Shown in pieces: positions 7,501 to 14,277 of a DNA stretch of 19,473 bases. Under the pieces are notes generated by a model that did no database searches, was not told the origin of the DNA, and saw only the letters and a list, made by a program, of their open reading frames with translations. The position numbers were made by a program, and so were the translations under genes. Within the stretch, counting starts at the first letter, position 1. Each line of letters starts with the position of its first letter. Source of the stretch: CAYOXX01 sp964408025 (GTDB taxonomy: Bacteria; Acidobacteriota; DATKUA01); the NCBI GenBank assembly GCA_964408025.1, contig CAYOXX010000059.1:1-19473 (forward strand), in the 5' to 3' direction.

Positions 7501-8728
7501 CGGACACACGAATCTCGGCGAGGTTCGATTCCAGTTGCGAAGCGAGGGGGCCGAGCGAACGCTGACCTTTCCCTGCGGCGACGGCGAGCCCGCTCCGCCG
7601 CTGCCGCAGCCCGCAGCTCCCGGCGAGCCGATCGTCCCCCTGGACCACATTATCGGCCCCGACGAGGCGGCGGAGCTGACCCGTCGCCTGGGCACGCTGC
7701 CCGGCGTAACAGCCTTCCGAAGCGGCACCAGCTACCAGGGCCGCGACGTCTACTCGCTGGAGATCCTGCCGCCGACGGAATCGGCCCTGGTCTCGCGCGC
7801 CAAGCTGATCATCGCCCGGCCGACGATACTGATCATCGGGCGCCAGCACGCCAACGAGGTCAGCTCCACCAGCCACATCCTTCGCCTGGCCGAGCTGCTG
7901 GCGACGGACCCGCGCTTCGAGACATACCGCCTCCGGCTGAACATCATCCTCCACCCGATGGAGAATCCCGACGGCGCCGCGCTGGCCGAGAGGCTGATCG
8001 GCGTCAACCGCCTGCACATGAACCACGCCGCCCGCTACACCGCGCTGGGGGCCGAGCTGGGCACGCAGCACGACAATCCCGACACGCTGCTCACCGAGGC
8101 ACTGGCACGCCCGATGCTCTGGAACCGCTGGCTGCCCGACATCTTCCTCAACTGCCACGGCTACCCGTCGCACGAGTGGGTGCAACCGTTCAGCGGCTAC
8201 TCGCCCTACCAGTTCCGCGACTACTGGATCCCGCGCGGCTGGTTCGTCTACGTCACCCACCTCGACGACCCCCGCTCGCCCGAGCACCGCCGCGCCGGGC
8301 GCGCGATCCTGGGTTATATCGACCGGCAGATGACCGCCGCCCCGGAGATGGCGGAGGCCAACGAGCGGATCTACAACCGCTACTGGCGCTGGGCCGGGCG
8401 CTGGCAGCCGCACATCGTCAACTACGAGCTGCACGGCGACACGATGATCTACTCGGATCGGAGGAGCAGCACGCCGCGCCGTCCCTCGCCGCGGACGGCG
8501 GTCACCGCCATCGAGGGGGTGCCGGAGCAGATGGACGAGACGGCCCAGGACGAGTGGTTGAGAGTGGTAGTCGCCCAGGGCCTGAGCTACCTCGAGGCGC
8601 ACCTGCGCTACCTCGTCGAGGCCGAGAGCGAGGTCGAGGCCCTCGAGGAGGAGAGCGGCGGCCGCGTCCTGCGCCGCCTATACCGCCGGCGCCCGGTAGT
8701 GCCGCCGCAAGAACCGGAGGAGCAATAA
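4532..8728 (+). CDS. Large exported M14-type zinc carboxypeptidase with duplicated N-terminal domain
   Basis: 1398 residues with a Sec signal peptide (hydrophobic 4-19, likely cleavage near 26). The C-terminal region (about 1045-1330) carries the M14 zinc site. RQHANE gives H1106 and E1109, CHG gives H1209, and NYELHGDT gives E1299, matching the catalytic Glu of carboxypeptidase A. The family ENPDG motif is at 1144-1148. Ahead of it are two copies of one domain (about 36-170 and 334-470). Each opens with an LxDLxxxG segment and an Asp-rich turn, complete in copy 1 as DTNDDGLAD (48-56), and closes with an LAPGxG...VVxGxxxxL segment. Residues about 480-1040 are not recognised. The start is supported by a GGAGAGGG ribosome binding site. 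The protein is presumably periplasmic or secreted and cleaves peptides or modified peptides. It lies upstream of the MFSD1-like transporter. The M14 call is firm; substrate is unknown. Confidence 0.85.
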   Translation: MIKSVVFAIGLLLATLAAMPPADTGAQEATPAATSLADLFGLGTAVRDTNDDGLADAVRARLLIPEGATAFHAAAAAEFATRLGYETAALSLPLVETGQASSGEAEIFIQIALLAELRDELEEAAPPLVEHLAPGRGAVVSLPGGRVAVVGTDGPGLHNAAAQFAGRWPNAWEIWGQETSTRLSKLEEDASAVLDASSLAGEVRLQALVYEVDPERDRSPDRVSEEERRRLEGMRYDSGEVKVALLRVELESEADVARAADAFRTLVRDHGCGERVFLLNYPGVREVIVSIAAPGAGATVSVPRFSLPARMLRRQPDPAVMRPAKPVEGEDFDLSDLYSIGGLLSDSMGDRIPDRIETVIAVGPDAGLPQVGDLAARLALECAGVGIPLAAVDPRVDQLEKIKQPILVGEGCGTAHLRETGKLRPPELAPGHGYISIVQQAFNGSNAVVVLGDREGLARALSYLAESYPGIASPDPGDLTLSELRERAEKLLAAKSAAGQLAAAVAAVAAELPVLGRRDLASLSTSVVLDKALPGYATALQSWLDEELPGVETEVTISGRRDPEEVFSERRTFIWEVDELREAIAEIILPEIREGNRVDLDIRVSEPPQVLEQLRDWLTDLLAERGADVEGSRLRLICAYKQGFHWLRDDLLPRLRGLDVGSILIRFRPLEPDLTEIRKFYPERSRWLSELYPIDEIIARELGLPLEAIVFELDPLMPRTYSVTVTGSDGEELLSEMFSPASTTRAYLERFPQWASVASPTGWVTAIVDGRTVLDRRIATDPERFWDYYQETVLGQAHDYVMERTGNEPTLDKQPFFHTLEVEVRMSEPDERIGIDEEIVSSIEALHEDIYFNTLDFFNGMVPRRGERLPEEARYTTRLGAPGSIIPIIHPDHVGRAPESLVTFLGNSATKNSVTLNWTWRDGQQDSKSIDLPQSEPSDVQLAGIIVGEEGLDACIVRAGLPDAEAIGRAAIGLQILSQGFDPGATRMLFGHTNLGEVRFQLRSEGAERTLTFPCGDGEPAPPLPQPAAPGEPIVPLDHIIGPDEAAELTRRLGTLPGVTAFRSGTSYQGRDVYSLEILPPTESALVSRAKLIIARPTILIIGRQHANEVSSTSHILRLAELLATDPRFETYRLRLNIILHPMENPDGAALAERLIGVNRLHMNHAARYTALGAELGTQHDNPDTLLTEALARPMLWNRWLPDIFLNCHGYPSHEWVQPFSGYSPYQFRDYWIPRGWFVYVTHLDDPRSPEHRRAGRAILGYIDRQMTAAPEMAEANERIYNRYWRWAGRWQPHIVNYELHGDTMIYSDRRSSTPRRPSPRTAVTAIEGVPEQMDETAQDEWLRVVVAQGLSYLEAHLRYLVEAESEVEALEEESGGRVLRRLYRRRPVVPPQEPEEQ

Positions 8729-8735
8729 CAAAGAG

Positions 8736-8816
8736 GGTAAAACCTATATTCCCAGAGGATCCGGCGCACGTAGTTCTGGCTAAACTTGGTTCTCCTGTGA
8801 GAATACAGGTCTGACC
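8736..8816. repeat. Second, more degenerate REP-like inverted repeat
   Basis: The 23-base arms at 8736-8758 and 8794-8816 are inverted copies matching at 18 of 23 positions, with a 35-base spacer. Read outward-in, the right arm begins GGTCAGACCT, close to the GGTCAGTCCT end of the element at 1261-1375. It starts just after the stop codon of the M14 gene. Within the right arm CCTGT/ACAGG forms its own small hairpin. The inverted structure is visible; common ancestry with the first element is inference. Confidence 0.5.
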
Positions 8817-8824
8817 GGTGTGCC

Positions 8825-8851
8825 TTCGCCCGGGTTGATATCGTGGGCGAA
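8825..8851 (+). terminator. Candidate terminator or attenuating hairpin after the M14 gene
   Basis: TTCGCCC (8825-8831) pairs perfectly with GGGCGAA (8845-8851) across a 13-base loop. The sequence after it (ATATTGTT) is AU-rich but not a clean U-run, so it may be a weak terminator separating the M14 gene from the transporter 90 bases downstream. Confidence 0.35.
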
Positions 8852-8940
8852 ATATTGTTAACTCGCTTCCGGCTTCGATTATCGTCCGCACCGTGGAATA
8901 GATTTTCGCCATCCGCGAACCGTTTGGGGAGACAGAAACG

Positions 8941-10239
8941 ATGAGCGACAACTCCGCCGCAGTTTCTATGGAGCGCCCGCAGCCGTCCGCCGCCTACCGC
9001 TGGGCGGTGCTGGTATTCATCAGCCTGGCGATGTTCGGCAACTACTATGTCTACGACGCCATCAGCCCGCTGGCCGACGTGCTGAAAGCCCAGCTCGGCT
9101 TTTCCGACACCAACATCGGCTCGCTTAATGCTCTTTACCATTTGCCCAACGCATTTATGGCGCTGATCGGCGGCATCATCATCGTCTGCATCGGCACGCG
9201 CAAATCAACTTTAATCTTCGCCGCCCTATGCCTAATAGGGACTGTTATAACGGCGTCAAGCGGAGAATTCTGGGTGATGGTCACTGGCCGTTTAATTTTT
9301 GGCCTCGGATCAGAATCACTGATTGTCGCCGTCACTACTGCTATTGCCAAGTGGTTCCGCGGTAAGTCACTCGGTCTCGCGATGGGTCTCAACCTGACCA
9401 TTGCACGCCTCGGGTCGTTCGCCGCCCTCAATTCGCCATTCTGGGCGAAGCCGACATACGAATATTGGCAGTGGCCGTTGTTGATCACCGTGGCCTTCGG
9501 CGTTGTTAGTATAGCCGGAGCTATTATCTACTGGATACTCGAAGCGCGCGCGGAAAAAATGTATGAGCTTGGCGATACGCAAGAAGTAGATAAATTCGTC
9601 TTAAGAGATATTTTTAAGTTCAACAAATCTTATTGGTACGTAGTGGCTCTCTGTCTCACTTTTTATTCCGCCATCTTCCCCTTCCAGACCTTCGCGATAA
9701 AATTCTTCCAGGAAGCGCACGGCACGACTCGCGAGTACGGTGGCTTCCTTTCGAGTATATTGATACTGTTCGCGATGATCATGACGCCGCTCTTCGGGCT
9801 TCTGGTGGACAAGGTCGGTAAGCGTGCGCTGTTCATGATGTTCGGCTCGGCGATGCTGATACCCATCTACCTGATGATGGCCTACGGCGACATCCCGCTC
9901 CTGGTACCGATGGCGATCATGGGCATCTCGTTCTCCCTCATTCCGGCGGTGATGTGGCCGTCGGTAGCCTACATCGTCGACAAGGCGAAGCTCGGCACCG
10001 CCTACGGCCTGATGACTGCAATCCAGAACATCGGCCTCTTCGGCCTCAACGTCATCATCGGCTGGGCCAACGACTACTCCGCGGCCGGCGTCGAGAACCC
10101 CGGCGGCTACGCCCTCGGCATGTGGATATTCTCCGCGCTCGGCTTCTTCGGACTATTCTTCGCCTACCTGCTGCGCAGGAGCGAAACCGGCCCCGATGCC
10201 CACGGCCTGGAGACGATCACCACCAGGTCGGCCGCCTGA
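8941..10239 (+). CDS. Major facilitator superfamily transporter, MFSD1-like (possible dipeptide carrier)
   Basis: 432 residues with about 12 hydrophobic segments, the normal MFS size. The segment GRLIFGLGSESLIVA (116-130), followed by KWFRGKSLGLAMG and IARLGS, strongly resembles the matching region of animal MFSD1. YYVYDAISPLADVL (35-48) resembles its first-helix region. MFSD1 has been characterised as a lysosomal dipeptide transporter (established for the animal protein). Dipeptide or short-peptide transport here is inference, supported by the neighbouring secreted peptidases. The ATG has a GGGGAG ribosome binding site nine bases upstream. Codon use is uneven: roughly 9120-9780 is richer in A/T-ending codons (TTA, ATA, AAA) than the strongly GC-ending final third. 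The stop is TGA. A LolA-like gene follows after 89 bases and may be co-transcribed. Confidence 0.82.
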   Translation: MSDNSAAVSMERPQPSAAYRWAVLVFISLAMFGNYYVYDAISPLADVLKAQLGFSDTNIGSLNALYHLPNAFMALIGGIIIVCIGTRKSTLIFAALCLIGTVITASSGEFWVMVTGRLIFGLGSESLIVAVTTAIAKWFRGKSLGLAMGLNLTIARLGSFAALNSPFWAKPTYEYWQWPLLITVAFGVVSIAGAIIYWILEARAEKMYELGDTQEVDKFVLRDIFKFNKSYWYVVALCLTFYSAIFPFQTFAIKFFQEAHGTTREYGGFLSSILILFAMIMTPLFGLLVDKVGKRALFMMFGSAMLIPIYLMMAYGDIPLLVPMAIMGISFSLIPAVMWPSVAYIVDKAKLGTAYGLMTAIQNIGLFGLNVIIGWANDYSAAGVENPGGYALGMWIFSALGFFGLFFAYLLRRSETGPDAHGLETITTRSAA

Positions 10240-10328
10240 GCTGTTGAGAGCGGTTCAATAATCCCTATTGTATACGGGGAAGCGGAGTTGTATCCTGCGC
10301 ATTACTATCACTATAGGAGAGTAAGATA

Positions 10329-11075
10329 ATGAAAGCTCTGAAAACGTTTCTCGCCGTCGTGGTGGTCCTGCTGCTCTCCGCGACCGCCCTGGCCCAGACA
10401 GCGGACGAGGTGATCAACAGGGCCGTCGCTGCCCTGGGCGGCCGCGAGGCGTTCGCCTCGGTGAGCACTATGATCTACGAGGCCACCGGCACCATGTCGA
10501 TGGGGCCACGCCCGATGGATCTCGAGATGACCTCCTACATCATGCGGCCGAACATGTTCCGCGTCGAGATGAACATGATGGGCATGGATATGGTCATGGG
10601 ATCGGACGGCACCGATCAATGGATGTCCTCACCCGCGGGCGTCATGGACCTGCCGCAGCAGCAGCGAAACCAGGGACCGTTCAACTTCATGTCCCCGAAC
10701 AACGAGCCTTTCGTCGACCTCGAAACCCTCAGGGAGCGGGGTGTGGTATTCGAGTACATCGGCCTCGAGACCACAGACCAGGGCCCAGCGCACCACCTGG
10801 AGGCCACCTTCCCCACCGAGCTCACCGGTATGGAAGAGGAGCTGGTTGTCGACTGGTTCTTCGGCGCCGACAGCGGTCTGCCGATTCAATTCCAGGTGGC
10901 GATGCCGCACGGGACGATGGTCATGCAGATGCTGGACTACCGTCCCGTGGCGGGCCTGCAGATGCCTTACAGGATGGAGGCGGAACTGAACAGTGAGCCG
11001 ATGATGATGCTCGAGGTTCAGGACATCCGCATCAACGAGCCGCTCGACCCGAGCATCTTCTCGCGGCCGAATTAG
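10329..11075 (+). CDS. LolA-like periplasmic protein, methionine-rich
   Basis: 248 residues with a clear signal peptide (MKALKTFLAVVVVLLLSATA, cleavage near ALA-Q). The mature part follows the outer-membrane lipoprotein-sorting-protein-like pattern: a helical ADEVINRAVAALGG start, then alternating beta strands, and a DGTDQWM turn. Such proteins form an open half-barrel that binds a hydrophobic ligand; canonical LolA carries lipoproteins across the periplasm. This is a LolA-fold relative rather than LolA itself. About 27 of 248 residues are methionine, clustered at about 56-100 (for example VEMNMMGMDMVMG) and near the C-terminus (PMMML). An AGGAGA ribosome binding site is eight bases before the ATG. 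A paralogue follows 189 bases downstream. Ligand and role are unknown. Confidence 0.72.
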   Translation: MKALKTFLAVVVVLLLSATALAQTADEVINRAVAALGGREAFASVSTMIYEATGTMSMGPRPMDLEMTSYIMRPNMFRVEMNMMGMDMVMGSDGTDQWMSSPAGVMDLPQQQRNQGPFNFMSPNNEPFVDLETLRERGVVFEYIGLETTDQGPAHHLEATFPTELTGMEEELVVDWFFGADSGLPIQFQVAMPHGTMVMQMLDYRPVAGLQMPYRMEAELNSEPMMMLEVQDIRINEPLDPSIFSRPN

Positions 11076-11264
11076 CCTGCCCGTCCCGCACCACTATCAA
11101 GCCGCTGCAGTAAACGCCGGCGTAAAGGGGTGCGCCGTGTCAGCGTCTGGGGAGATGATAACTGATCGCGCCGATACCGAACCGGCGGCATCTCTTTACG
11201 TTTGTTTATATGGGACCGCTTGGAGCATACTTACACAGATCAACGATTAACCTGGAGGAGTGAA

Positions 11265-12047
11265 ATGAAATTTCTGCGAATCGCACTTACATTCATGCTA
11301 GTTCTATGCGTCTCCGCGCTGGCCTCAGCCCAGACGGCCGAGGAGATCATGGCCCGTGCCGTCGAGATCTCCGGCGGCGAGGCTGCGCTGAGGTCGATCC
11401 AGACCATGGTTTCGACGGGAACCGTCACAATCGCGGTGCAGCAGCTCGAGGGCACCTTCGTCTCCCGCGCGATGCGGCCCAACATGATACGGATCGACGC
11501 CACGGTCATGGAGATGACCGTAGTCCAAGCTACCGACGGCACGGCCACCTGGATGATCAATCCCTTCCTCGGCACCACCGATCCGATGCCGATGGACGAG
11601 TTCACCGGTGCCATGTTCCTGCGCGATGCTGACATCGACGGGCCCTATCTGGACACAGCGGCAAAGGGGATCGTGGCCGAGTACGTCGGCATCGAGGAGA
11701 TCGGCGGCGAGGAGCTGCAGTGCGTACGCTTCACCTACAGCGACGGCTTCGAGATTCTCCACTACTTCGACATCCCCACCGGCCTGCCGAGGAAGGTCAG
11801 GTTGACACTGCCCGCCGAGATGCAGGCGCAGGAAGTGACCACCACCCTCTCCGACTACCGGCAGGTGGGGAGCATCCTGGCGGCCCACCGCATCGAGCAG
11901 GGCGTGGGCGGAATAACCACCCTCGTCATCCAGCTCGAGGAGCTCGAGATCAACGCGGAGGTCGACCCGGCGATCTTCAGCATGCCGGAAGTGGAGGAGG
12001 CGGTCGAAGAGGAACCGGCACCGGAAGAGCCAGAGCCAGGCGTCTGA
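11265..12047 (+). CDS. LolA-like periplasmic protein, paralogue of the preceding gene
   Basis: 260 residues. The ATG at 11265 is chosen over an earlier in-frame start at 11202 because GGAGGAG lies four bases before it and the signal peptide (MKFLRIALTFMLVLCVSALA) starts there. It shares the plan of the upstream gene: a short helix AEEIMARAVEISGG, an RAMRPNMIRID segment, a DGTATWMINPFLG turn matching DGTDQWMSSPAG, and a C-terminal DPAIFSMP matching DPSIFSRP. It ends in a Glu/Pro-rich acidic tail (EEAVEEEPAPEEPEP) that the first copy lacks. The stop TGA is immediately followed by TAA. Likely a periplasmic binding or shuttle protein; the pair probably arose by duplication. Confidence 0.72.
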   Translation: MKFLRIALTFMLVLCVSALASAQTAEEIMARAVEISGGEAALRSIQTMVSTGTVTIAVQQLEGTFVSRAMRPNMIRIDATVMEMTVVQATDGTATWMINPFLGTTDPMPMDEFTGAMFLRDADIDGPYLDTAAKGIVAEYVGIEEIGGEELQCVRFTYSDGFEILHYFDIPTGLPRKVRLTLPAEMQAQEVTTTLSDYRQVGSILAAHRIEQGVGGITTLVIQLEELEINAEVDPAIFSMPEVEEAVEEEPAPEEPEPGV

Positions 12048-12412
12048 TAACATAAGACCGATTTAGCGGCCGCAGGCCTTCGCGAAGCGGTTCGCCTGGG
12101 CGGACTCGAGGTTTACCGCTTCGGAGGCCGGGGATTAACTTCGGCCGAGCCCGAGGCGTACCTTTATACCTGCATGTAGCATGTTCTGGACAGCCGTCGG
12201 CGCGGCGTATTAGTATGGAGCGCTACTCCGTACACGCGAGAGGACCGCTACCTATGCCTGCCGTCGATCGCTTCGCCTTAAGGCTCTGTGCTGACCGAAG
12301 CGCACGGCGGCGCGGTGGCGGGCCGGCACGCGGCAGGAGGCACCTCGTAAGGGAACGTCTTGCGAGCCGAATGGTCTAAGCGAGTAACCAGGGAGTTGTG
12401 GAGGGGCTGGTT
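12048..12412. other. 365-base intergenic region without a recognised gene
   Basis: No coding frame with a ribosome binding site and no RNA family was recognised. It holds several small palindromes: GCGGCCGC at 12066-12073, CTTCGCGAAG at 12078-12087, and a GGCCG/CGGCC pair further right. These could end the LolA-like transcript. The promoter of the caspase-like gene should lie in the right half, but I could not pick a credible -35/-10 pair. Confidence 0.5.
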
Positions 12413-13738
12413 ATGAAAATGCACAAACGGTTCCCGGTCATCATACTCGCCGTCGCTGCGATGCTCAGTCTGCTTCTCCCGGCAAGCCAAGCCGCGGAAT
12501 ACCCGAGCATCGGGGGCGAACGGCAGGCGCTGGTTATCGGCAACAACGCTTACCAGGGTGGCGGCCGGCTGCACAAGTGCGTCGATGACGCGCGCGGAAT
12601 GCAGGACGTTCTCCAGGACGCCGGGTTCAACGTCCTGTTCGCCCCGGACGTCGACCTCAGGGCGATGGAGCAGGCTGTCTCCAGCTTCATTTCGTCCCTC
12701 GGCCCGGGCGACATCGCCTTCTTCTACTACTCCGGCCACGGCATGCAGGTGGAAGGCGTCAACTACATGATACCGATCGACTTCCGGCTGACCGACCCGG
12801 CGGATATCCGCTGGACCGCCTACCCGGCCGACCGGGTGCGCGAGCGGATGGAGGGCACCGGAACGCGGTTGAACATCATCGTGCTCGACGCCTGCCGCAG
12901 CAACCCCTTCTCCGGCGCCAAGAACGGATACGACGGCCTTGCCGCCATGCAGACCGGCAGGGGCACCTACATCGCCTTCGCCACCGCCCCCGGCGACACG
13001 GCCACGGAAGCCTCCGCCGACCAGTACAGCATGTTCACATCGCACCTGATCCAGGCGCTCCGGTTGCCCGGCCTCACCCACGACGAGATCTTCAACCGGG
13101 TGCGCGCGGCGGTCGACCGGGCCACCAACCATGAGCAGGTGCCATGGAGCGTCACCAGCGTCATCGGCAATTTCTACTTCCGCCCGCCCGAGACGGAAGA
13201 GCTGGAGGAAGCGGCTGCCGGCGAGCAGCCGGCGCGCAGCGGCGAGACCGCTACGCCCTCCCAAACTCCCTCCGCCGCGGGTACGGAGTTGTTCGCGAGC
13301 GGGAGTTCGGCCTTCGAATCGGCCGACTACTCCGAAGCCGCACGGCTCTTCCGGACGGCGGCCGACGAGGGGAGCGCTCCGGCCCAAAACATGCTCGGCG
13401 TCATGCGCGAGTACGGGTATGGCGTAGAGCAGGACTACGGTCTCGCACTCGAGTGGTTCCGGCACGCCGCGCAGTCCGGCAACGCCGACGCCCAGGCAAA
13501 CCTCGGGTACCTCTACCTCTACGGCATGGGAACAGCAGAGAACCCCGCCGAGGCGTTCAGGTGGTTCAACACGGCCGCCTCGCAGGGCCACGCCCGAGGG
13601 CAGTACCGCCTCGGCTACATGTACGAGCTGGGCCGCGGGGTCACAGCGGATCTTGAGGAAGCGGTGCGCTGGTACCGGCTGGCCTCCGAGCAGGGTTATA
13701 CAAGCGCCAAGGAGGCCCTCGAGCGCCTGGGACGATAA
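12413..13738 (+). CDS. Exported caspase-fold (C14-like) peptidase with Sel1 repeats
   Basis: 441 residues. The signal peptide spans about 1-28 (basic start, long hydrophobic run, SQAAE). The caspase-like domain (about 35-250) begins QALVIGNNAY and has the catalytic histidine in FYYSGHG (H109) and the catalytic cysteine in LDACRSNPF (C161). Both dyad residues are intact, so activity is plausible. After an Ala/Pro/Thr-rich linker, about 3-4 Sel1-type helical repeats (about 290-438) follow, with motifs such as AQNMLGVMREYGYGV and ANLGYLYLYGMG, normally protein-interaction surfaces. The ATG at 12413 is preferred over an in-frame GTG at 12398 because GGAGGGG overlaps that GTG and sits six bases before the ATG. 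Bacterial caspase homologues cleave after basic residues and act in stress, death or regulation; the role here is not known. It converges with the gene at 13855. Confidence 0.88.
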   Translation: MKMHKRFPVIILAVAAMLSLLLPASQAAEYPSIGGERQALVIGNNAYQGGGRLHKCVDDARGMQDVLQDAGFNVLFAPDVDLRAMEQAVSSFISSLGPGDIAFFYYSGHGMQVEGVNYMIPIDFRLTDPADIRWTAYPADRVRERMEGTGTRLNIIVLDACRSNPFSGAKNGYDGLAAMQTGRGTYIAFATAPGDTATEASADQYSMFTSHLIQALRLPGLTHDEIFNRVRAAVDRATNHEQVPWSVTSVIGNFYFRPPETEELEEAAAGEQPARSGETATPSQTPSAAGTELFASGSSAFESADYSEAARLFRTAADEGSAPAQNMLGVMREYGYGVEQDYGLALEWFRHAAQSGNADAQANLGYLYLYGMGTAENPAEAFRWFNTAASQGHARGQYRLGYMYELGRGVTADLEEAVRWYRLASEQGYTSAKEALERLGR

Positions 13739-13783
13739 CCTGCCGGTTTAGCGGCAGACAATCATAGAATCGGAGCAATGAAA

Positions 13784-13821
13784 GCCCCGGCGGGCGCCAC
13801 CGCGGTAGCGCCCGCCGGGGC
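13784..13821. terminator. Strong hairpin between convergent genes (bidirectional terminator candidate)
   Basis: A perfect 14-pair stem, GCCCCGGCGGGCGC with its complement, closes a 10-base loop that contains the self-complementary ACCGCGGT. It lies 45 bases after the caspase-like stop and 33 bases after the stop of the minus-strand gene. On the minus strand it is followed by TTTCATTG; on the plus strand there is no U-tract. It is best read as the terminator for the minus-strand gene, probably also stalling the plus-strand transcript. Confidence 0.7.
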
Positions 13822-13854
13822 AAGTCATGTCAAGAGCACTTCGAACATGCCCTC

Positions 13855-14274
13855 TTACTGCACATTCACCTTCTTCGAAGCAACATTGTTATCCGGATTC
13901 ACCTCCGGTGGCGCGCCGCTCGGATTGATCACGGCCAGCACGTAGCAGCTGCCCCCATCCGCCGCGGGAACCCTGGCTTTCAGCTTTACCTTCTTCTTGC
14001 CACCGCCTTTGATTGCCGGAATCTGGGCAGTCCCCACGTAGGTGTCCTCGTCGGGATCGAATGTCCTGTCGCTACTAAGATAGACATCCACCTCCGATGG
14101 CCTGCTAAAGTCGGACTCCATATTCCGAACGAGAATCTTGAACGCCACTTTGCGACCAACTTTCAGTTTCTTCTTGCACGAGACCTTGACCAGACGCAGG
14201 TCGGTATAACCAAGAAGATACTCAGCGATGTTTCTGAACAGGTCTGAATTGTCCGCACGGGACCATAATTGCAC
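13855..14274 (-). CDS. CARDB-domain segment, in-frame continuation of the upstream GATase-like gene after a TGA
   Basis: 139 codons with GTG as the first codon and TAA as the stop. The first residues (LWSRADNSDLFRNIAEYLLG) look like the end of the GATase-like domain encoded just upstream, not an independent N-terminus. There is no signal peptide and no properly spaced ribosome binding site. Residues about 25-139 match a CARDB (cell-adhesion-related, Ig-like) domain: LKVGRKVAFKILVRN, VDVYLSSDRTFDPDEDT, and an NPDNNVASKKVNV end. The segment is in exactly the same reading frame as 14275-14934, separated only by the TGA. It is either the tail of a readthrough or recoded product, a reinitiated fragment, or the remains of a gene broken by a point mutation. 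The coding pattern remains clean after the TGA. Confidence 0.6.
   Translation of the reverse strand: MQLWSRADNSDLFRNIAEYLLGYTDLRLVKVSCKKKLKVGRKVAFKILVRNMESDFSRPSEVDVYLSSDRTFDPDEDTYVGTAQIPAIKGGGKKKVKLKARVPAADGGSCYVLAVINPSGAPPEVNPDNNVASKKVNVQ
14247..14270 (-). other. Stem-loop just downstream of the in-frame TGA
   Basis: On the minus strand AATT-ATG-GTCC-CGTGC-GGAC-AATT folds into an eight-pair stem with a three-base bulge and a five-base apical loop. It begins five bases after the TGA, with 15 bases between the TGA and the loop. The position recalls a bacterial SECIS element, which needs a short apical loop with a G near its start. Stems this short also occur by chance. Confidence 0.35.
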
Positions 14275-14277
14275 TCA
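14275..14277 (-). other. In-frame TGA interrupting the GATase-like/CARDB reading frame
   Basis: The codons read ...AAC TAT GGG TGA GTG CAA TTA TGG... and the frame is open on both sides, from 14934 down to the TAA at 13857-13855. The TGA falls inside one conserved domain. Since the frame is unchanged, a simple insertion or deletion cannot explain it. A substitution (for example CGA or TGG to TGA), readthrough or recoding can. Confidence 0.85.

Noticed and set aside
7288..8814. A 508-codon plus-strand frame overlapping the M14 gene
   Set aside because: It is a +1 shadow rich in Arg/Ala/Pro; the overlapping frame carries the complete M14 active-site residues.
10237..10328. Possible use of TGA as a sense codon throughout, since the frame after the MFS TGA stays open to the next gene
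   Set aside because: An open run of about 29 codons is expected by chance in this GC-rich DNA, and the MFS protein already has normal length.
12398..12412. GTG as the start of the caspase-like gene
   Set aside because: The Shine-Dalgarno sequence GGAGGGG overlaps this codon and is ideally spaced for the ATG at 12413.
12278..13591. A 437-codon open frame on the minus strand opposite the caspase-like gene
   Set aside because: It is antisense to a gene with recognisable catalytic motifs, its peptide is low-complexity (Gly/Val/Arg/Glu-rich), and it is explained by high-GC codon bias.
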